Below are positions 1-11,612 of a DNA stretch of 64,000 nt, one piece after another. Each line of letters opens with the position of its first letter. Position 1 is the stretch's first letter. The position numbers and the translations under genes are program-made. The DNA is from Chenopodium formosanum (taxonomy: Eukaryota; Streptophyta; Magnoliopsida; Caryophyllales; Amaranthaceae): positions 29,282,786 to 29,346,785 of the forward strand of contig CM044858.1 of NCBI GenBank assembly GCA_024500155.1. The letters run 5' to 3'. Below the pieces are notes generated by a model. The model was given only the letters and a program-made list of their open reading frames with translations. It had not been told where the DNA came from and searched no databases.

Positions 1-1048
1 ACACAAGATCTAGAAACACCTAGCAAAGTTCGAAGTTGTTTTCGCCCTAGACGTGCAAGGTTTAATATTTTCTGAGGGTTTGGTCTGAATCTAGTTTAAA
101 CTTTATTTAATTTGATTCTAATTTAATTTTTTATTTTTATTATTTTCATTGAAGTTTACTAACTTGTGTATTTTATTATTAGAAAGAGGTACGAGGCATC
201 AAAGTATGTAATCTTATTGCTTTATTCTTGTAGAAAGCATGTTTATTATTTTAATTCCTAGTATCATGTTAGGATGTTATTTATGCTTTCTAGAATCATG
301 TTTAGGGTGCCTCTTATTATTTCTAATATCATGTTATCATGTTAGTACCATGTTAGGGTTAAAGCTTTGATCTTTAATGCTTAGTGACATGCTAGGATTT
401 GTTATTAATCTTGTTAGTATTATGCCTAGGATCTTGCTATTATTATTAAGCTTTATTATGTCTTATCATGATTATGATTATATTATGATTATTATTATGA
501 TTATGCTTATTATTATGTTGCTTGATATTTATATTATTGTTATTGTTTGATCACGCCTTTTATGCATGTTTAAAGGGAATTTGTATTTGAAATCACGCTT
601 AATAAGATAATTAATAATTTGGTTTAGGCTAATATGATTTTAATTCAAGTGATCGCCAATAATAGATTTATTTGTGCATTAATATTCAACCAACATAGAT
701 TAAACAGGTTTAAGGCTAAACCTAATGATTGCATGTTACTCAAAAAGCGCACATGAATACGAGTAGAACAAAGTAGAGGCCTATTTTATAGGGCGAGTTC
801 TCTCTTTTGTAGATTGGATTCGTATCCTCATCCCCGAACCCTATTTGGTTCAAGACCTTATGGAGTTGCCGATCTCCTGGATCGTTTAAGGGGTGTAACC
901 TTCACCTCGTGATTGGTTTACAAGTTCCTAAAACTTATTAGCGACTCTTTTGCTCTAGCTTTCTTCCCTTTGGAACGCCACCATACTTAAGTGTATGATC
1001 ACAGTGGGGTTCAAGCTTGGGGTTGTAGTGCTTGAAATATTCCCTACA
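1..1048 (+). repeat. Tat-1 5' LTR, 3' portion
   Basis: This copy matches the 3' LTR segment starting near 19540 almost base for base and ends in TTCCCTACA directly before the PBS. The left end lies outside the window. The stretch 450-545 is a low-complexity ATTATGATT-type run that is shared with 19960-20060. There is no gene in it. Confidence 0.85.
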
Positions 1049-1054
1049 GTTTTT

Positions 1055-1072
1055 TGGCGACTCCACTGGGGA
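1055..1072 (+). other. Primer-binding site of Tat-1
   Basis: TGGCGACTCCACTGGGGA lies 6 bases after the LTR end. The same 18 bases occur in reverse complement next to the Tat-2 LTR (8309-8326). It resembles the tRNA-Arg PBS known from Tat/Ogre elements. Confidence 0.75.
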
Positions 1073-2498
1073 GGATTTCTATTTTAATTCCTGAAATTTA
1101 TTTTGGCAATAATTTAGAATGAGCGGATGAGACTCGAAAAATTCTAAGTATTTCATGTGCGTAATTTTGATTAACATTATTGTTATATGCATAAAAAAAG
1201 GTCCTCATTGGATAGACCATCCGAAATGAGTAAAAAACATAGGATTTTACACGTAGGAAATTTGAGAAATATCTTTTACATCTAGAATTGAAATAATACT
1301 GCGAAATCTGGAAAATTCTAAGAACACATATACTTGCTGAGGCATGTAGGAACTAGCGTCTAGAAAACAGAGACCGTCGCCTGGCGACATTACTGTCGCT
1401 TGGCGACAGAGGTTCTTTTGCGGCAACAGTTCCTGTAGTCTGGCGCCAATTTCTTCCAATACCGAGCCAGAACTCTGCCTTCTTATTTTGACCATTTCTA
1501 GTACTGTTGGCTCGATTCTACTTCCTGATTGAGTTTTTCTCACTTTTCTGAAACCCATATGTGTTCTACATATGGCCATAACCCTCTGGGGGTTCACGCT
1601 CCATCTACCCAATCGAACGCTCCTGGCAACGACGGGTACGTGCGAGTTAGTGAATCCACCAAACCGTGGAAGCAAGTTTTTTTTTTTAACTTGCGGGGTC
1701 CCATCCATACGCGCCAACCCTTCAAGGTTAGGCTTCCGCGTGATGCATCTGGACTCATAACCATGAACCCTTTTTGACTTAAACCATATCCTTGAACTTT
1801 TGAGAACTAGAGCCGTGGTTAGGTTGCAAACTCATTACATCGTATTGTGACTATATGAACTACTTGTGCATGCTTGCTTGTCCATACTATATATGTGCTA
1901 ACCGGTTGTTTGATTTGTGTTTAAGACTAAATGAATTGACTAATGACTAAAAAGGACTTTGTCTAATTAATTAATTAATTTAGGATTAATTAAAGGCTAA
2001 TAAATTAATCAACTTGACTTAGTATGACTTTAGGCATGTCCCTTTAGAGTAAAATTACTGGAAACAGTCCAGGTTAATGTTCCATATGGCGCAGAAATCT
2101 GGGCTGTGGCGCCTCTGTTTATTGTCAGTCGCCTGGCGACAGGCTTTAGACAGTGGCGACAGTCCTGTTTTTATAGCGACAGTTCAGTTTCTTGTTCGAG
2201 TCATCACGACGAGTCTAATTAAAAAGTTTACTAACCAGTTTACCGATTTATTAACAGTTCAAACCATGTCCAAGTCTTTAATTGAATCTAGGCACTTAAG
2301 TCCCATGGTCATACACTAGAGTCAAAGCATGTCACTCACACACTCTTATAATGCACACACTTTGTATATGTCATCATGACCATGTCTTAGCTTCGTGCAT
2401 GAGTCGTTTTTCCGTCATTTGAGTTGGGGGTCCATCCTATTCCTAATTCTTCCATCTACATCATCTTCCTACTCACTACATTCTTTCCCCATGCATAT
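1073..2498 (+). other. Tat-1 leader, non-coding
   Basis: No credible gene: ORFs on both strands are short and show no domain. It contains the recurring palindromic motif GTCGCCTGGCGAC (1376-1388 and 2128-2140, with a variant at 1394-1408). The sequence resumes at 13958 beyond the Tat-2 insertion. Confidence 0.6.
2494..2498. repeat. Target-site duplication of Tat-2, left copy
   Basis: CATAT directly before TGTAGGCG; the same 5 bases follow the right LTR at 13958-13962. A 5-bp TSD is usual for LTR elements. Confidence 0.85.
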
Positions 2499-4119
2499 TG
2501 TAGGCGTCGTTTGAAGTGCGCCGACGTTAAAAGCATGTTGTGAATATGCTTGGCACTCATAGGAAGTGGGAATTGACATATACGATTAGGGACACGATTA
2601 AGGACAAGGAAAGTAGGGAGTCGCTAACAAGTTTTTAAGGAACTTATAAACCGTTCACGGATCATAAAAGGCAACCACGAAAAGGGACAACGAAAGGCAA
2701 CAACGATTGACCCGTGAAGGTTACACCCCATTCATAATCCAAAAGATTACTAACTCCATATGGTTTGGAACCACGAAAGGAGGATCGGGGATGATGGTAC
2801 GAAGTGAGTCATGGAGTCACATTCGCCCGTATTGGCCTCTACTCGATTCTTATTATGAAAAGTACTCCAAACCCTCAGTTAATTATACCTTTCACACCTT
2901 GGTTTAAGGACGGAACCTCGGGTTAAATATGGACTCCTTGGAGTGCTTAGGGGAAGAATGATGTAGTTAGGAATATAGGTTTGAGGCTTAGAATATAAGA
3001 GAAAGAGAAGATAATGATTTTTAAGAGAAAAGAGAGGAAGAGAGAAGGATTTGATGATCAAGATTGTTGATGATTGAAAAACGGGAGATATGACCTCTAT
3101 TTATAGGGAAAAAAAAGGGGTTGAATCAAGAAAAGATAAGAATTCGAATCGGATAAAACTCTTGCGATAGACAGCAGTTTTTGCAGTTTTTGTTTTTATC
3201 ATATCTTTTGATCCAGAAATTGGAATAAGATGAATAAGATATCATTGGAAAGCTCTTTTAATTTACTTTCTAACACAATTCGAATCAGATTAAAATATTT
3301 TGTAGAATAAAAGATATGGCCGAAATTGTGGGACGGTGTCAGTTTTGGATAGAGTTTCGTATTTCACTCATTTTTTTTTTGTTATAGCTCGGAATTAATA
3401 TTATAATATATCATTGGAAAGATAATTTCAAGAGCTATCCAACCATATATGAATTAGATAAAAACTAAGAAGCACGAAAGTAATATCTGACAATCTTTGA
3501 ACGTCTTTCAATTCGAATAGAATTAGGACTTCAAAAAGAAAAGTTTTATTCAATTTCAAATGCTTTAATCTTATCTTTTCAAAAAGGATGATTAAGATAT
3601 TTTAGAAACTCATAGAAGATTCTAATTAATCCTAATTGGTTTAGGAATGAGATTAAAACCTTTGGACCCTCCACATGATCATTGGGCCGTAGGTAAGGTG
3701 GGCTTAGGTTCGATTTAGACTCAGTTTAGTATTTTAGCCATAACTTATTTGTTATAACTCGGATTTGGGCTTATAATATACCGTTGGAAAGCTCTTTTCA
3801 AGACCTATCCATATATTTAATCATTGGACCCATATTATGGACCAAAATAAACTTCTCAAAACGTTTTTATAAAAAGGACATGAAATGATTGATTTTAATG
3901 GACACAAAATGAATTATTTTGGGTTTAAAGGCACGAAATGAGGAAAATAAGTTATGACTTGGGAAAATGGGCTATGAATTGGATTGTTTTATGAAATGTA
4001 TTGAATGGAACATGGAATTAAGCACTCTAAAGATGACATACTCAACCCGACCAATAATGGCGGTGAAAAGTTGTTCATCATCGGGTTTGGTTTTGGGGAG
4101 ACTTTTTTAGGTGTCTACA
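2499..4119 (-). repeat. Tat-2 3' LTR
   Basis: It runs from TGTAGGCGTC to GTGTCTACA on the plus strand, that is TGTAGACAC to GCCTACA in element orientation, 1621 bp. It matches 8330-9730 plus 13750-13957. A minus-strand TATA box (TATAAATA; plus-strand TATTTATA at 3098-3105) marks the LTR promoter. Confidence 0.88.
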
Positions 4120-4133
4120 GAAGCCCCCACTTT
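4120..4133 (-). other. Polypurine tract of Tat-2
   Basis: AAAGTGGGGGCTTC on the minus strand directly before the 3' LTR; the same 14 bases form the Tat-1 PPT at 18457-18470. Confidence 0.8.
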
Positions 4134-4591
4134 GACCGAGTTTGTAGAAAAGTTAGTTTCGAAAACGATAGTCAAAGTAGTCAATAGGGACGGAGAATGA
4201 TTTAAGACATTCTGTGATCTTAGATCACTCTATATACGCCGATACCTGCAGAAAAATGTTAGTTCCACAGATAAAAAAGTAAAGGGATAGAATTCGTATC
4301 TGACACCAGTGTATCGGTGACAAATGAGTTTGGTAGCTTCCTATGCTTGAATGAATCCACCGGATGATACTTTCCATGCTTGAGGAAAGTTGACTGATTA
4401 ATTTGGTAGCTTTCTATGCTTGAAGAAACCCACCGGTTGAGATACCTTCCATGCTTGGGGAAAGTCGAGAGATGATAATTTTCCATGCTTGAGGAAAAAC
4501 TTGTCTGATGATGAAATTGCAAGTCTCTGTGTATCGAGAACCTTGCGTCGTGAATCGTCTTCGCTTGGGAGATGATCACTAAAATGATGAT

Positions 4592-4847
4592 GGTTCGATT
4601 GTCCCCGAACGTGGGCTGTAAAAGGTTCGCTTGTCCCCGAACGTGGGCTGTAGATGATCCGCTTGTCCCCGGACGTGGGCTGTAGTTGGTTCGCTTGTCC
4701 CCAAACGTGGGATGTAAAAGGTTTGCTTGTCCCCAAACGTGGGCTGTAGATGATCCGCTTGTCCCCGGACGTGGGCTGTAGATGGTCCGCTTGTCCCCGG
4801 ACGTGGGTTGTAGATGGTCCGCTTGTCCCCGGAGGTGGGCTGTAATT
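4592..4847 (-). repeat. Tandem array, eight units of 32 bp
   Basis: Eight consecutive 32-bp units share the core TTGTCCCCGGACGTGGG with a few substitutions (GAACG, AAACG or GGACG variants). It lies about 460 bp from the 3' LTR, inside the element. The period is exact across the array. Confidence 0.9.
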
Positions 4848-5269
4848 GAGACCTGCAAAATAAAATTTGCCAAGGGACTCGTGTAGACTATGATTGATTT
4901 GACCAACTGACTTGACCAAGTTTGACTTGAAACGACTTGACATGACATGTGTATGACTTGTGATTGTGTGTGTATAGTTTGAGTGTGTGCAAGCACAAGC
5001 AAACGAAGATGCAAAAGCAAAAATTTTCCGTCATTTTTGTCATGAGTGGAGGGTGCCGACTTTCTCCCAAAAAAGAAAGACATGAAAAAAAGTTTATTTT
5101 CGAACTTCCCTCAAAAAAGAAATTTGAAAAAGTTTTTTTTTAAAAACTTTCCCGAAAGAAAAGATATGAAAAAGGGAAGAAATTTTGAACTTCTCGCTCA
5201 GCAAGACGAAATGAATCGCATGCATGGATCGAATTGCTTTTATTGAAGATATGTATGCATGATACATGT

Positions 5270-5570
5270 TCTTAGGCCAGGAGGCTAAGGACAATTACAT
5301 CATGTGACACGATAGATAAATTAACTTAGGTCATGGAGCTAAGCATCATATATGGTGTAAAGAAATGATCTCGAACGTCGCTTAGGTCTGGAAGCTAAGC
5401 ACGTATATAGATTAAGTGATTATTGCATAATGAACGTTGCTTAGGTCAAGGAGCTAAGCACGATAAGCTTTGTATGATTAAAAATCATTGACATATAAAT
5501 GTTGCTCAACGCATTATGCGATGTGTGAAACAATGAACATTGCTCAGGTGAGGAAGCTAGGCAAGTAAAC
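5270..5570 (-). repeat. Five dispersed short hairpin units
   Basis: Five units near 5272, 5326, 5383, 5438 and 5547 read GCTTAGGTC followed by a short spacer and GGAGCTAAGC or variants. The arms GCTTAG and CTAAGC are complementary. Unit spacing is about 55-110 bp. Confidence 0.6.
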
Positions 5571-5879
5571 AATGTTTCTTCTAAAGAATGTTGTCTTGAA
5601 AGATGATGACATGCACAGTGTTGAAACAAGATTTCAAGATAAAGGGTTCTTAAAGGGAAAGATGATATGATTATGTATCTGTGAGTGAAGTGTGTGAAAG
5701 TGATACTAAGGTTGGCTGCAAAGGTTGTGTTGATGGAAATAGATGTGAGAAGAGACAAAGATGATGACTCTTGTTGGGCTGGGTAAGGTAAGTGATGTGG
5801 GTTCAAGCCCCAAGTCTAGCTCTAAATGGGTAAGGGTAAGCATTTGATATTCTTTAACTTGATCATGCATGGATATAAA

Positions 5880-6010
5880 TGTGAATGTGGTCGTACCTCA
5901 ATGTGAGGTTGCCTACGTATCCGTTAGGAATCAAGCCGAACGTAGCTCTAACCGAACTTTGCACAAGTGTGTGTACACCTCAAAGAGGTTTTTCAAGGGT
6001 TGTAATGTGG
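5880..6010 (-). other. Conserved non-coding block shared by Tat-1 and Tat-2
   Basis: This block, which includes TTGCCTACGTATCCGTTAGG, recurs inverted at 16120-16262 in Tat-1 with few changes, although the surrounding sequence is more divergent. It has no open reading frame of note. Confidence 0.6.
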
Positions 6011-8308
6011 TTAAGCTAATGGTTCAAGGAAGAAAGGGGTAAAAGGCTCACGACTCGAGAGAAAACCCCCGAGATGTATAATTGTGTATTTGAAAACTTT
6101 GCAAGTTTTATTTTTCACATATTTTTTTTTGCTTTGAACTTCTTCTTTTTTTTTTTTTTTTTTTGGTCATTTGAATCAATGTAGGCAATCCCAGATCATG
6201 CGGTTCATCGCTCACTTAGCATTCATGTTTCTCAGGCACGGTACCAAGCACTCAATGAGAGATGCAATTCGAGACGTGTTCATATCAAAGGGATTGGAAC
6301 ACTTGCCTTTAGACATTGTTTTTTTATTTACTTATTCTTTTGTTTTTCTTTTCTTTTTTTTTTGAACTTGCTTTTTAATGTTACACAAATTGCACACCTT
6401 CCCATCCCATGGTTAGGTAAATGTGTGTTGAATAAATGAGGCCAAACATTAGACGAGACTCAAAGTGGTTGATGAATGAAAAAATATGTGATCGAATGAA
6501 AATGGTTTAAGGGGAATGATAGGGTTGCAAAGGTGCCTCAAATCATTGGTGTACCTTTTGTTTAGTTCGGCAATTGTTTTTATTTTTTTGTTGAATGACA
6601 TGATCAAGCAAAGGAAAGAAATGCTCATTGCTGGAAAAGGTAAGAAACATGACACATAGACAGTACACATGGATAAGAGGAACCTATGTCAGACTCATTA
6701 GGGGAAAGGGTTGGAACAAAAGATTAAAAAAAGCATGAAATCTTATATGGAAATTTTCTTGTGCTTCGTCTTCATGCATGCTTATGAATTACTTGTTACC
6801 GCCAAGAGGGACAAGAAATTTGCTACTGTTGATGCTTTGATTAGAAGAAAAGAAGGAAGGAATGACGTTCCCCTTATTCTTCCAACTCTTACCTAGTGAT
6901 TCTTGAACTCGAGTACTATGGAACAAAATGAGCTCACTTAATGCATTGACTCAATACTCAGATTGGAAAGGAAGAGTATATGAAAGAATTTTCAAAACCA
7001 ATGGGAAATACTCAACTCATTCCTATTACGACGGAAAACGGCGCATGCATGGTCCTACTATACGATCATAAACAATTTAGTGCATTACTCGTAGACAAAG
7101 TGTGTGCAATGACTCAACATGTGTGATTAGGTGAGTTTATTAAGACTTGTGGTATGATCGCATGGCTAGACATGAGGACGTTATGAAAAACTAAGGACCC
7201 AAGGACCAAATAGCACGGAAGACTAAAAGACAAACTAACCTGATTAATTTTGTCAAATTTTAATGTTTATGCTATTTACTAGGTGAAAACGGTCCATTGG
7301 CGATCGTTAGTCATAAATAAGATCAACCACAATTAAAGACAAAGAACACATGTTAAGGTTAGCACAATGATCACAAGAAACTAGGAAGACGGAGTAGAAT
7401 TCTAGAATAGCTAGGACTCATGGGTATAAATGAACAAATAAAAATCTATAATCCTATGTTATACAAATTGACATGGATTAAAGGACTTGGCTAAGACTAG
7501 CTTGACACGAAAAGAAAAAATACAAATAATAGGTTGCACACTAAAAAGAGACCTAAACTGGACAGGCTGCAGTATATCGGTTATAACTTTTGTTCTGTGA
7601 CTTTGATTGTGGCAAAACCAACTCCAAATAAAAGATAAAACTCGGGGCTACAGATCCATAGGTGGCACGACACGTAACTCTTTCTAGAACTCTGGCTATG
7701 ACAAAAACAAGTTGGCTCTTGTACAGGATACGGGAATAAAAATCCGGGTTGACTCAAGATAAATAAAAAAAATCTATGACTCGACTCTAACAAAAAAAAA
7801 AGGTTTGATAAGAGAAAAAAAAAAGAGAAGAAAAAATAAAATAAAAATATGCACACATAAGCACATTGTTACGAATGATGCATTGAAGTTCGCAACCTAA
7901 AGTCAAGATCTATGTTCCACTATGGTCAAGCTTATTTGGGTGTCAAAGGGTACCATGGTTAAGAGTTTGGACGCGTTAGCAAGGCAGCCTCCCTTGAGGG
8001 TGTATGCCAACGGGCGGCTCCGCGAGTTCGTGATGAAATCGAACTCGACTCCATAGGTTGGGTGGATTTAGAAAATCGGATGAACCCTTATTGCCATGAG
8101 CGTTTTTGGGTTGATAGAGCTTAAATCCCCCGGGCCAGCCACATACGTAGAACACGTACTATTGTGGAAAAATAGGTAAGCTAAAATGCATATGCATATG
8201 TGACAATGCCAATTAAATCGCAAGAATACAATTCAAGTATCTTTCAAGTCTCACCCACTCATCTCAATTAAATACCAATCACTCAAATCGATAAATAACC
8301 AAGAATCC

Positions 8309-8326
8309 TCCCCAGTGGAGTCGCCA
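8309..8326 (-). other. Primer-binding site of Tat-2
   Basis: Reverse complement of TGGCGACTCCACTGGGGA, 3 bases from the LTR boundary at 8330. It is identical to the Tat-1 PBS. Confidence 0.75.
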
Positions 8327-9727
8327 AATTGTAGGCGTCGTTTGAAGTGCGTCTACGTAAAAGCATGTTGTGAATATGCTTGGCACTCATAGGAAGTGGG
8401 AATTGACATATACGAGTTAGGGACACGATTAGGGACAAGGAAAGTAGGGAGCCGCCAACAAGTTTTTAAGGAACTTGTAAACCGTTCACGGATCATAAAA
8501 GGCAACCACGAAAAGGGACAACGAAAGGCAACAACGATTGACCCGTGAAGGTTACACCCCATTCATAATCCATGAGATTACTAACTCCATATGGTTTGGA
8601 ACCACGAAAGGAGGATCGGGGATGATGGTACGAAGTGAGTCATGGAGTCACATTTGCCCGTATTGGCTTCTACTCGATCTTTATTATGAAAAGTATTCCA
8701 AACCCCCAGTTAATTATACCTTTCACGCCTTGGTTTAAGGACGGAACCTCGGGTTAAATATGGACTCCTTGGAGTGCTTAGGGGAAAAATGATGTAGTTA
8801 GGAATATAGGCTTGAGGCTTAGAATATAAGAGAAAGAGAAGATAATGATTTTTGGTAGAAAAGAGAGGAAGAGAGAAGGATTTGATGATCAAGCTTGTTG
8901 ATGATTGAAAAAAGGGAGATATGACCTCTATTTATAGGGAAAAAAGAGGGGTCGAATCAAGAAAAGATAAGAATTCGAATCGGAGAAAAACTCTTGCGAT
9001 AGACAGCAGGTTTTGCAGTTTTTGTTTTTATCATATCTTTTGATCCAGGAATCGGAATAAGATGAATAAGATATCGTTGTAAAGCTATTGAAGTCTACTT
9101 TCTAACCCATTTAGAATCAGATTAAAATATTTTTTAGAATAAAAGATATGGCCGAAATAGTGGGACGGTGTCAGTTTTGGATAGACTTTCGAATTTCACT
9201 CATATATTTTTCGTTATCGCTCAGAATTAATATTATAATATATCATTGGAAAGATAATTTCAACCATATAAGAATTAGATAAAAACTATGAAGCACAAAA
9301 ATATTATCTAACAATCTTTGAACATCTTTCAATTCGAATAGAATTAGGACTTTCAAAAAGAAAAGTTTTATTCAAATTCAAATGCTTTAATCTTATCTTT
9401 TTAAAAAGGATGATTAAGATATTTTAAAAACTCATAGAAGCTTCTAATTAATCCTAATTGGTTTAGGAATGAGATTAAAACCTTTGGACCCTCCACATGA
9501 TCATTGGGCCGTAGGTAAGGTGGGCTTAGGTTCGATTTAAACTCAGTTTAGTATTTTAGCCATAACTTATTCGTTATAACTCGAATTTGGGCGTATAATA
9601 TACCGTTGGAAAACTCTTTTCAAGCCCTATCCATATATTTAATCATTGGACCCAGATTATGGACCAAAATAAACTGCTCAAAACGTTTTTATAAAAAGGA
9701 CACGAAATGAATGATTTTAATGGACAC

Positions 9728-9730
9728 GAA
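9728..9730. repeat. Target-site duplication of the CACTA element, left copy
   Basis: GAA before CACTA and GAA after TAGTG (13747-13749). The uninterrupted sister LTR near 3910 shows the empty site with a single copy. Three bp is the usual TSD length of CACTA elements. Confidence 0.85.
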
Positions 9731-9767
9731 CACTAGTAGAAAAATAGTCATTGGCACCGATCAATGG

Positions 9768-9900
9768 CCACCGGTTTTAAAAAACCGGTGGAAAAAAGAA
9801 GGAGAAAATTAGGCGGGATTTTGAGGGAAGATTATTGCCACCGGTTTGGTTCGAACCGGTGGGAAAAATGTTAATCCCATCGGTTCAAAACCCGTGGCAA
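9768..9900. repeat. Left subterminal CCACCGGTT palindrome array
   Basis: Three inverted units (near 9768, 9838 and 9878) have arms CCACCGGTT and AACCGGTGG, the last one degenerate. The array mirrors the right end. Confidence 0.8.
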
Positions 9901-10371
9901 TAGTAAAAAATAAAAACAAAAAACGCCCCTCTAATTTCTCTCTCATTCCGCCTTATCTTTGTCAGTCCTCAACCTTCGACCTAGCTTTCTCTCTCTTCTT
10001 TCTCCTCTCTCCTCAACTAGATCTCCCTCTTCTCTCTCTCTTTCCTCTCCGGCCGTGCCGCCGTCCATTCCACCTCGCCGGCGCACTCTCCTCTCAGCTC
10101 TCTGTCTATCTATCCATCCCACCTCGCATTCACTCTCCTCTCAGCTCTCTATTTCTCTCTTTCATTTACCCTCGCACAACCACCAACGCCGCCGCCAATT
10201 CGAACCATGCAAGCATCAATTGGCCACAACCACCGTCGCTGCCGTCTTCAATTTGAACCAAATACAACAACAACAAACTTGAATCAATTATCGATTCAAA
10301 AATCAGAAATTTGATGTTAGGTTTCCGGGTTCTTTGGCTTTTCGTTTTGGTCCAATTATTCAGCTGATAAT

Positions 10372-10481
10372 CCTCCGTTATCAGTCATTGCTGCTGCAAA
10401 AAATGCTGGGATTTCTCTGTCTCCTGACCCGTCTCTTCCATCTGGCTCTGCTCCCAAGTTTATCTTCTCAAATGGGTATAA
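10372..10481 (+). pseudogene. Captured fragment resembling the N terminus of cytosolic glutamyl-tRNA synthetase
   Basis: One frame reads ADNPPLSVIAAAKNAG and continues with LSPDPSLPSGSAPKFIFSNG, then meets a GT splice-donor-like site (GGTATAATT) near 10480. From memory this resembles the start of plant cytosolic glutamyl-tRNA synthetases, the enzymes that charge tRNA-Glu. A degenerate stretch at 11060-11120 may be the next exon but is too decayed to be sure. There is no complete gene: the frame has no clear ATG and no catalytic domain follows. It sits inside a CACTA element, so transduplication is the likely origin. It could instead be another protein sharing this N-terminal GST-like segment. 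Confidence 0.5.
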
Positions 10482-11378
10482 TTATTCTTCTCTAATCCTT
10501 GCATCTTCGTCTTGTTTATATGATTTTCTGTAATTGCCTTTTTTTGAAAGATATCGTCCAATTAGGTCTTTTTTTCCTGCAATTAAATACCCCAGTAGGT
10601 AATTTTAGTTTAATTTAGTAATGTTGAGTTTCGATAAAGATAATTGTGTTGCTGGAATGAAATCATGGGATTGATAATGAATAAATGTGTAATTTTGCGG
10701 GGTGTTTTGGGAAGAATGATTCTCAAATGAATTACCCTTTCATAATTGTATGATGAATTTGCGTTGAATGAGTTGTCATTTCAAGAAAAGACCATGGTTT
10801 GTTTGGGTGCTACTACCCCACTACTAAGTTAACTAATTAGGCCATAGATTTTTATGTTTATTTTATGCGTTTTGCTAAAACAGAATGGATTTCGATTTAA
10901 TTCAATATTACTCCATAGAAATTGTTCAATTCCTTTCTCAATTACATGCAGCTTCGCAATTACTTAATTTTGACAACATTTCATTGTCAGATTTCTTAAC
11001 ACCATATAGATCTGTGTTTTTGTGCTTTCAAATTACTGATGTGCAGTGGAGCGAACCTGGGTACGGGATTTAACTCGGGTATTGAGGCCATGTGAAGGTT
11101 GGGTATGGTAATGAGTTTGATGACGATGAGGTAAAGGATATTTCTTAATAATTTTTCTGCATTTTCGTGATAATCTGACCCTAATTACAGAAAAAATTGA
11201 ACTTTGAAGTATAAATCACTGAATTCTTAAGAAATAGATATGTAGGAACTCAATTTTGGTCGAACAATTTAATTTTGAAGTACTGTTTTTTGCTCGTGAG
11301 ATCTGTCAATATTTTGTGTGTATAGTATTCGTTTGATTGTTATCTAATGGATTCATCCGAAACTCGAAATTATTAGGT

Positions 11379-11612
11379 GTTGAGCTTTTGTCTGACTCAT
11401 ACCCCTACAAGGAACTCTTCAATGGATGCCTTTGGGACGTAGATGGAAAGGTATGAATCTGTACAAATCTTTTCATTTCTTGCAAGTTTGTGAATTATGG
11501 TTTTCTGGGCTTGCAACTAATTGATGTGGTATTATGTGTTTATCTACTTGCAGTGGACTGTTAAAGGTGGTGTTGATGTCAACATTAGTGCCAACCCTTA
11601 TGATGAAAAATG
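11379..11612 (+). pseudogene. Captured TCTP (translationally controlled tumour protein) fragment, two exons with intron
   Basis: The first exon piece (about 11379-11452) encodes ELLSDSYPYKELFNGCLWDV-like sequence with minor changes. It ends in GK at a GT donor, and a roughly 100-bp intron ends in TTGCAG (11554). The second piece (11555-11612) encodes WTVKGGVDVNISANPYDEK. These match the N-terminal part of plant TCTP, a small conserved GTPase-associated growth regulator. Retention of the intron shows capture at DNA level rather than retroposition. The reading frame has no start codon and stops shortly after, so it is a fragment. The CACTA termini on both sides make transposon capture the best explanation. 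Confidence 0.75.

Larger units (their letters stand above)
4134..8308 (-). other. Tat-2 internal region without coding genes
   Basis: No gag, protease, RT, RNase H or integrase motif was seen in any frame. The longest open frame (4259-5083, minus) is open only because it crosses a 32-bp repeat array. The region holds that array, a set of short inverted-repeat units (5270-5570), conserved Tat blocks, and A/T homopolymer stretches (6120-6165, 7790-7850). Block 7950-8160 is GC-richer and lies next to the PBS. Confidence 0.7.

Noticed and set aside
4592..4847. CRISPR-like regular array
   Set aside because: Units are contiguous without spacers and lie inside a plant retrotransposon; it is a tandem repeat.
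4259..5083. 274-codon minus-strand ORF with repeated GDKR and PGTSG words
   Set aside because: It stays open because it crosses the 32-bp tandem array; two other frames across the same array are open too, and no domain is present.
9846..10282. Pro/Ser/Leu-rich ORFs in the CACTA element
   Set aside because: They derive from a CTCTCT-rich stretch that looks like a captured 5' UTR; no domain and two competing frames.
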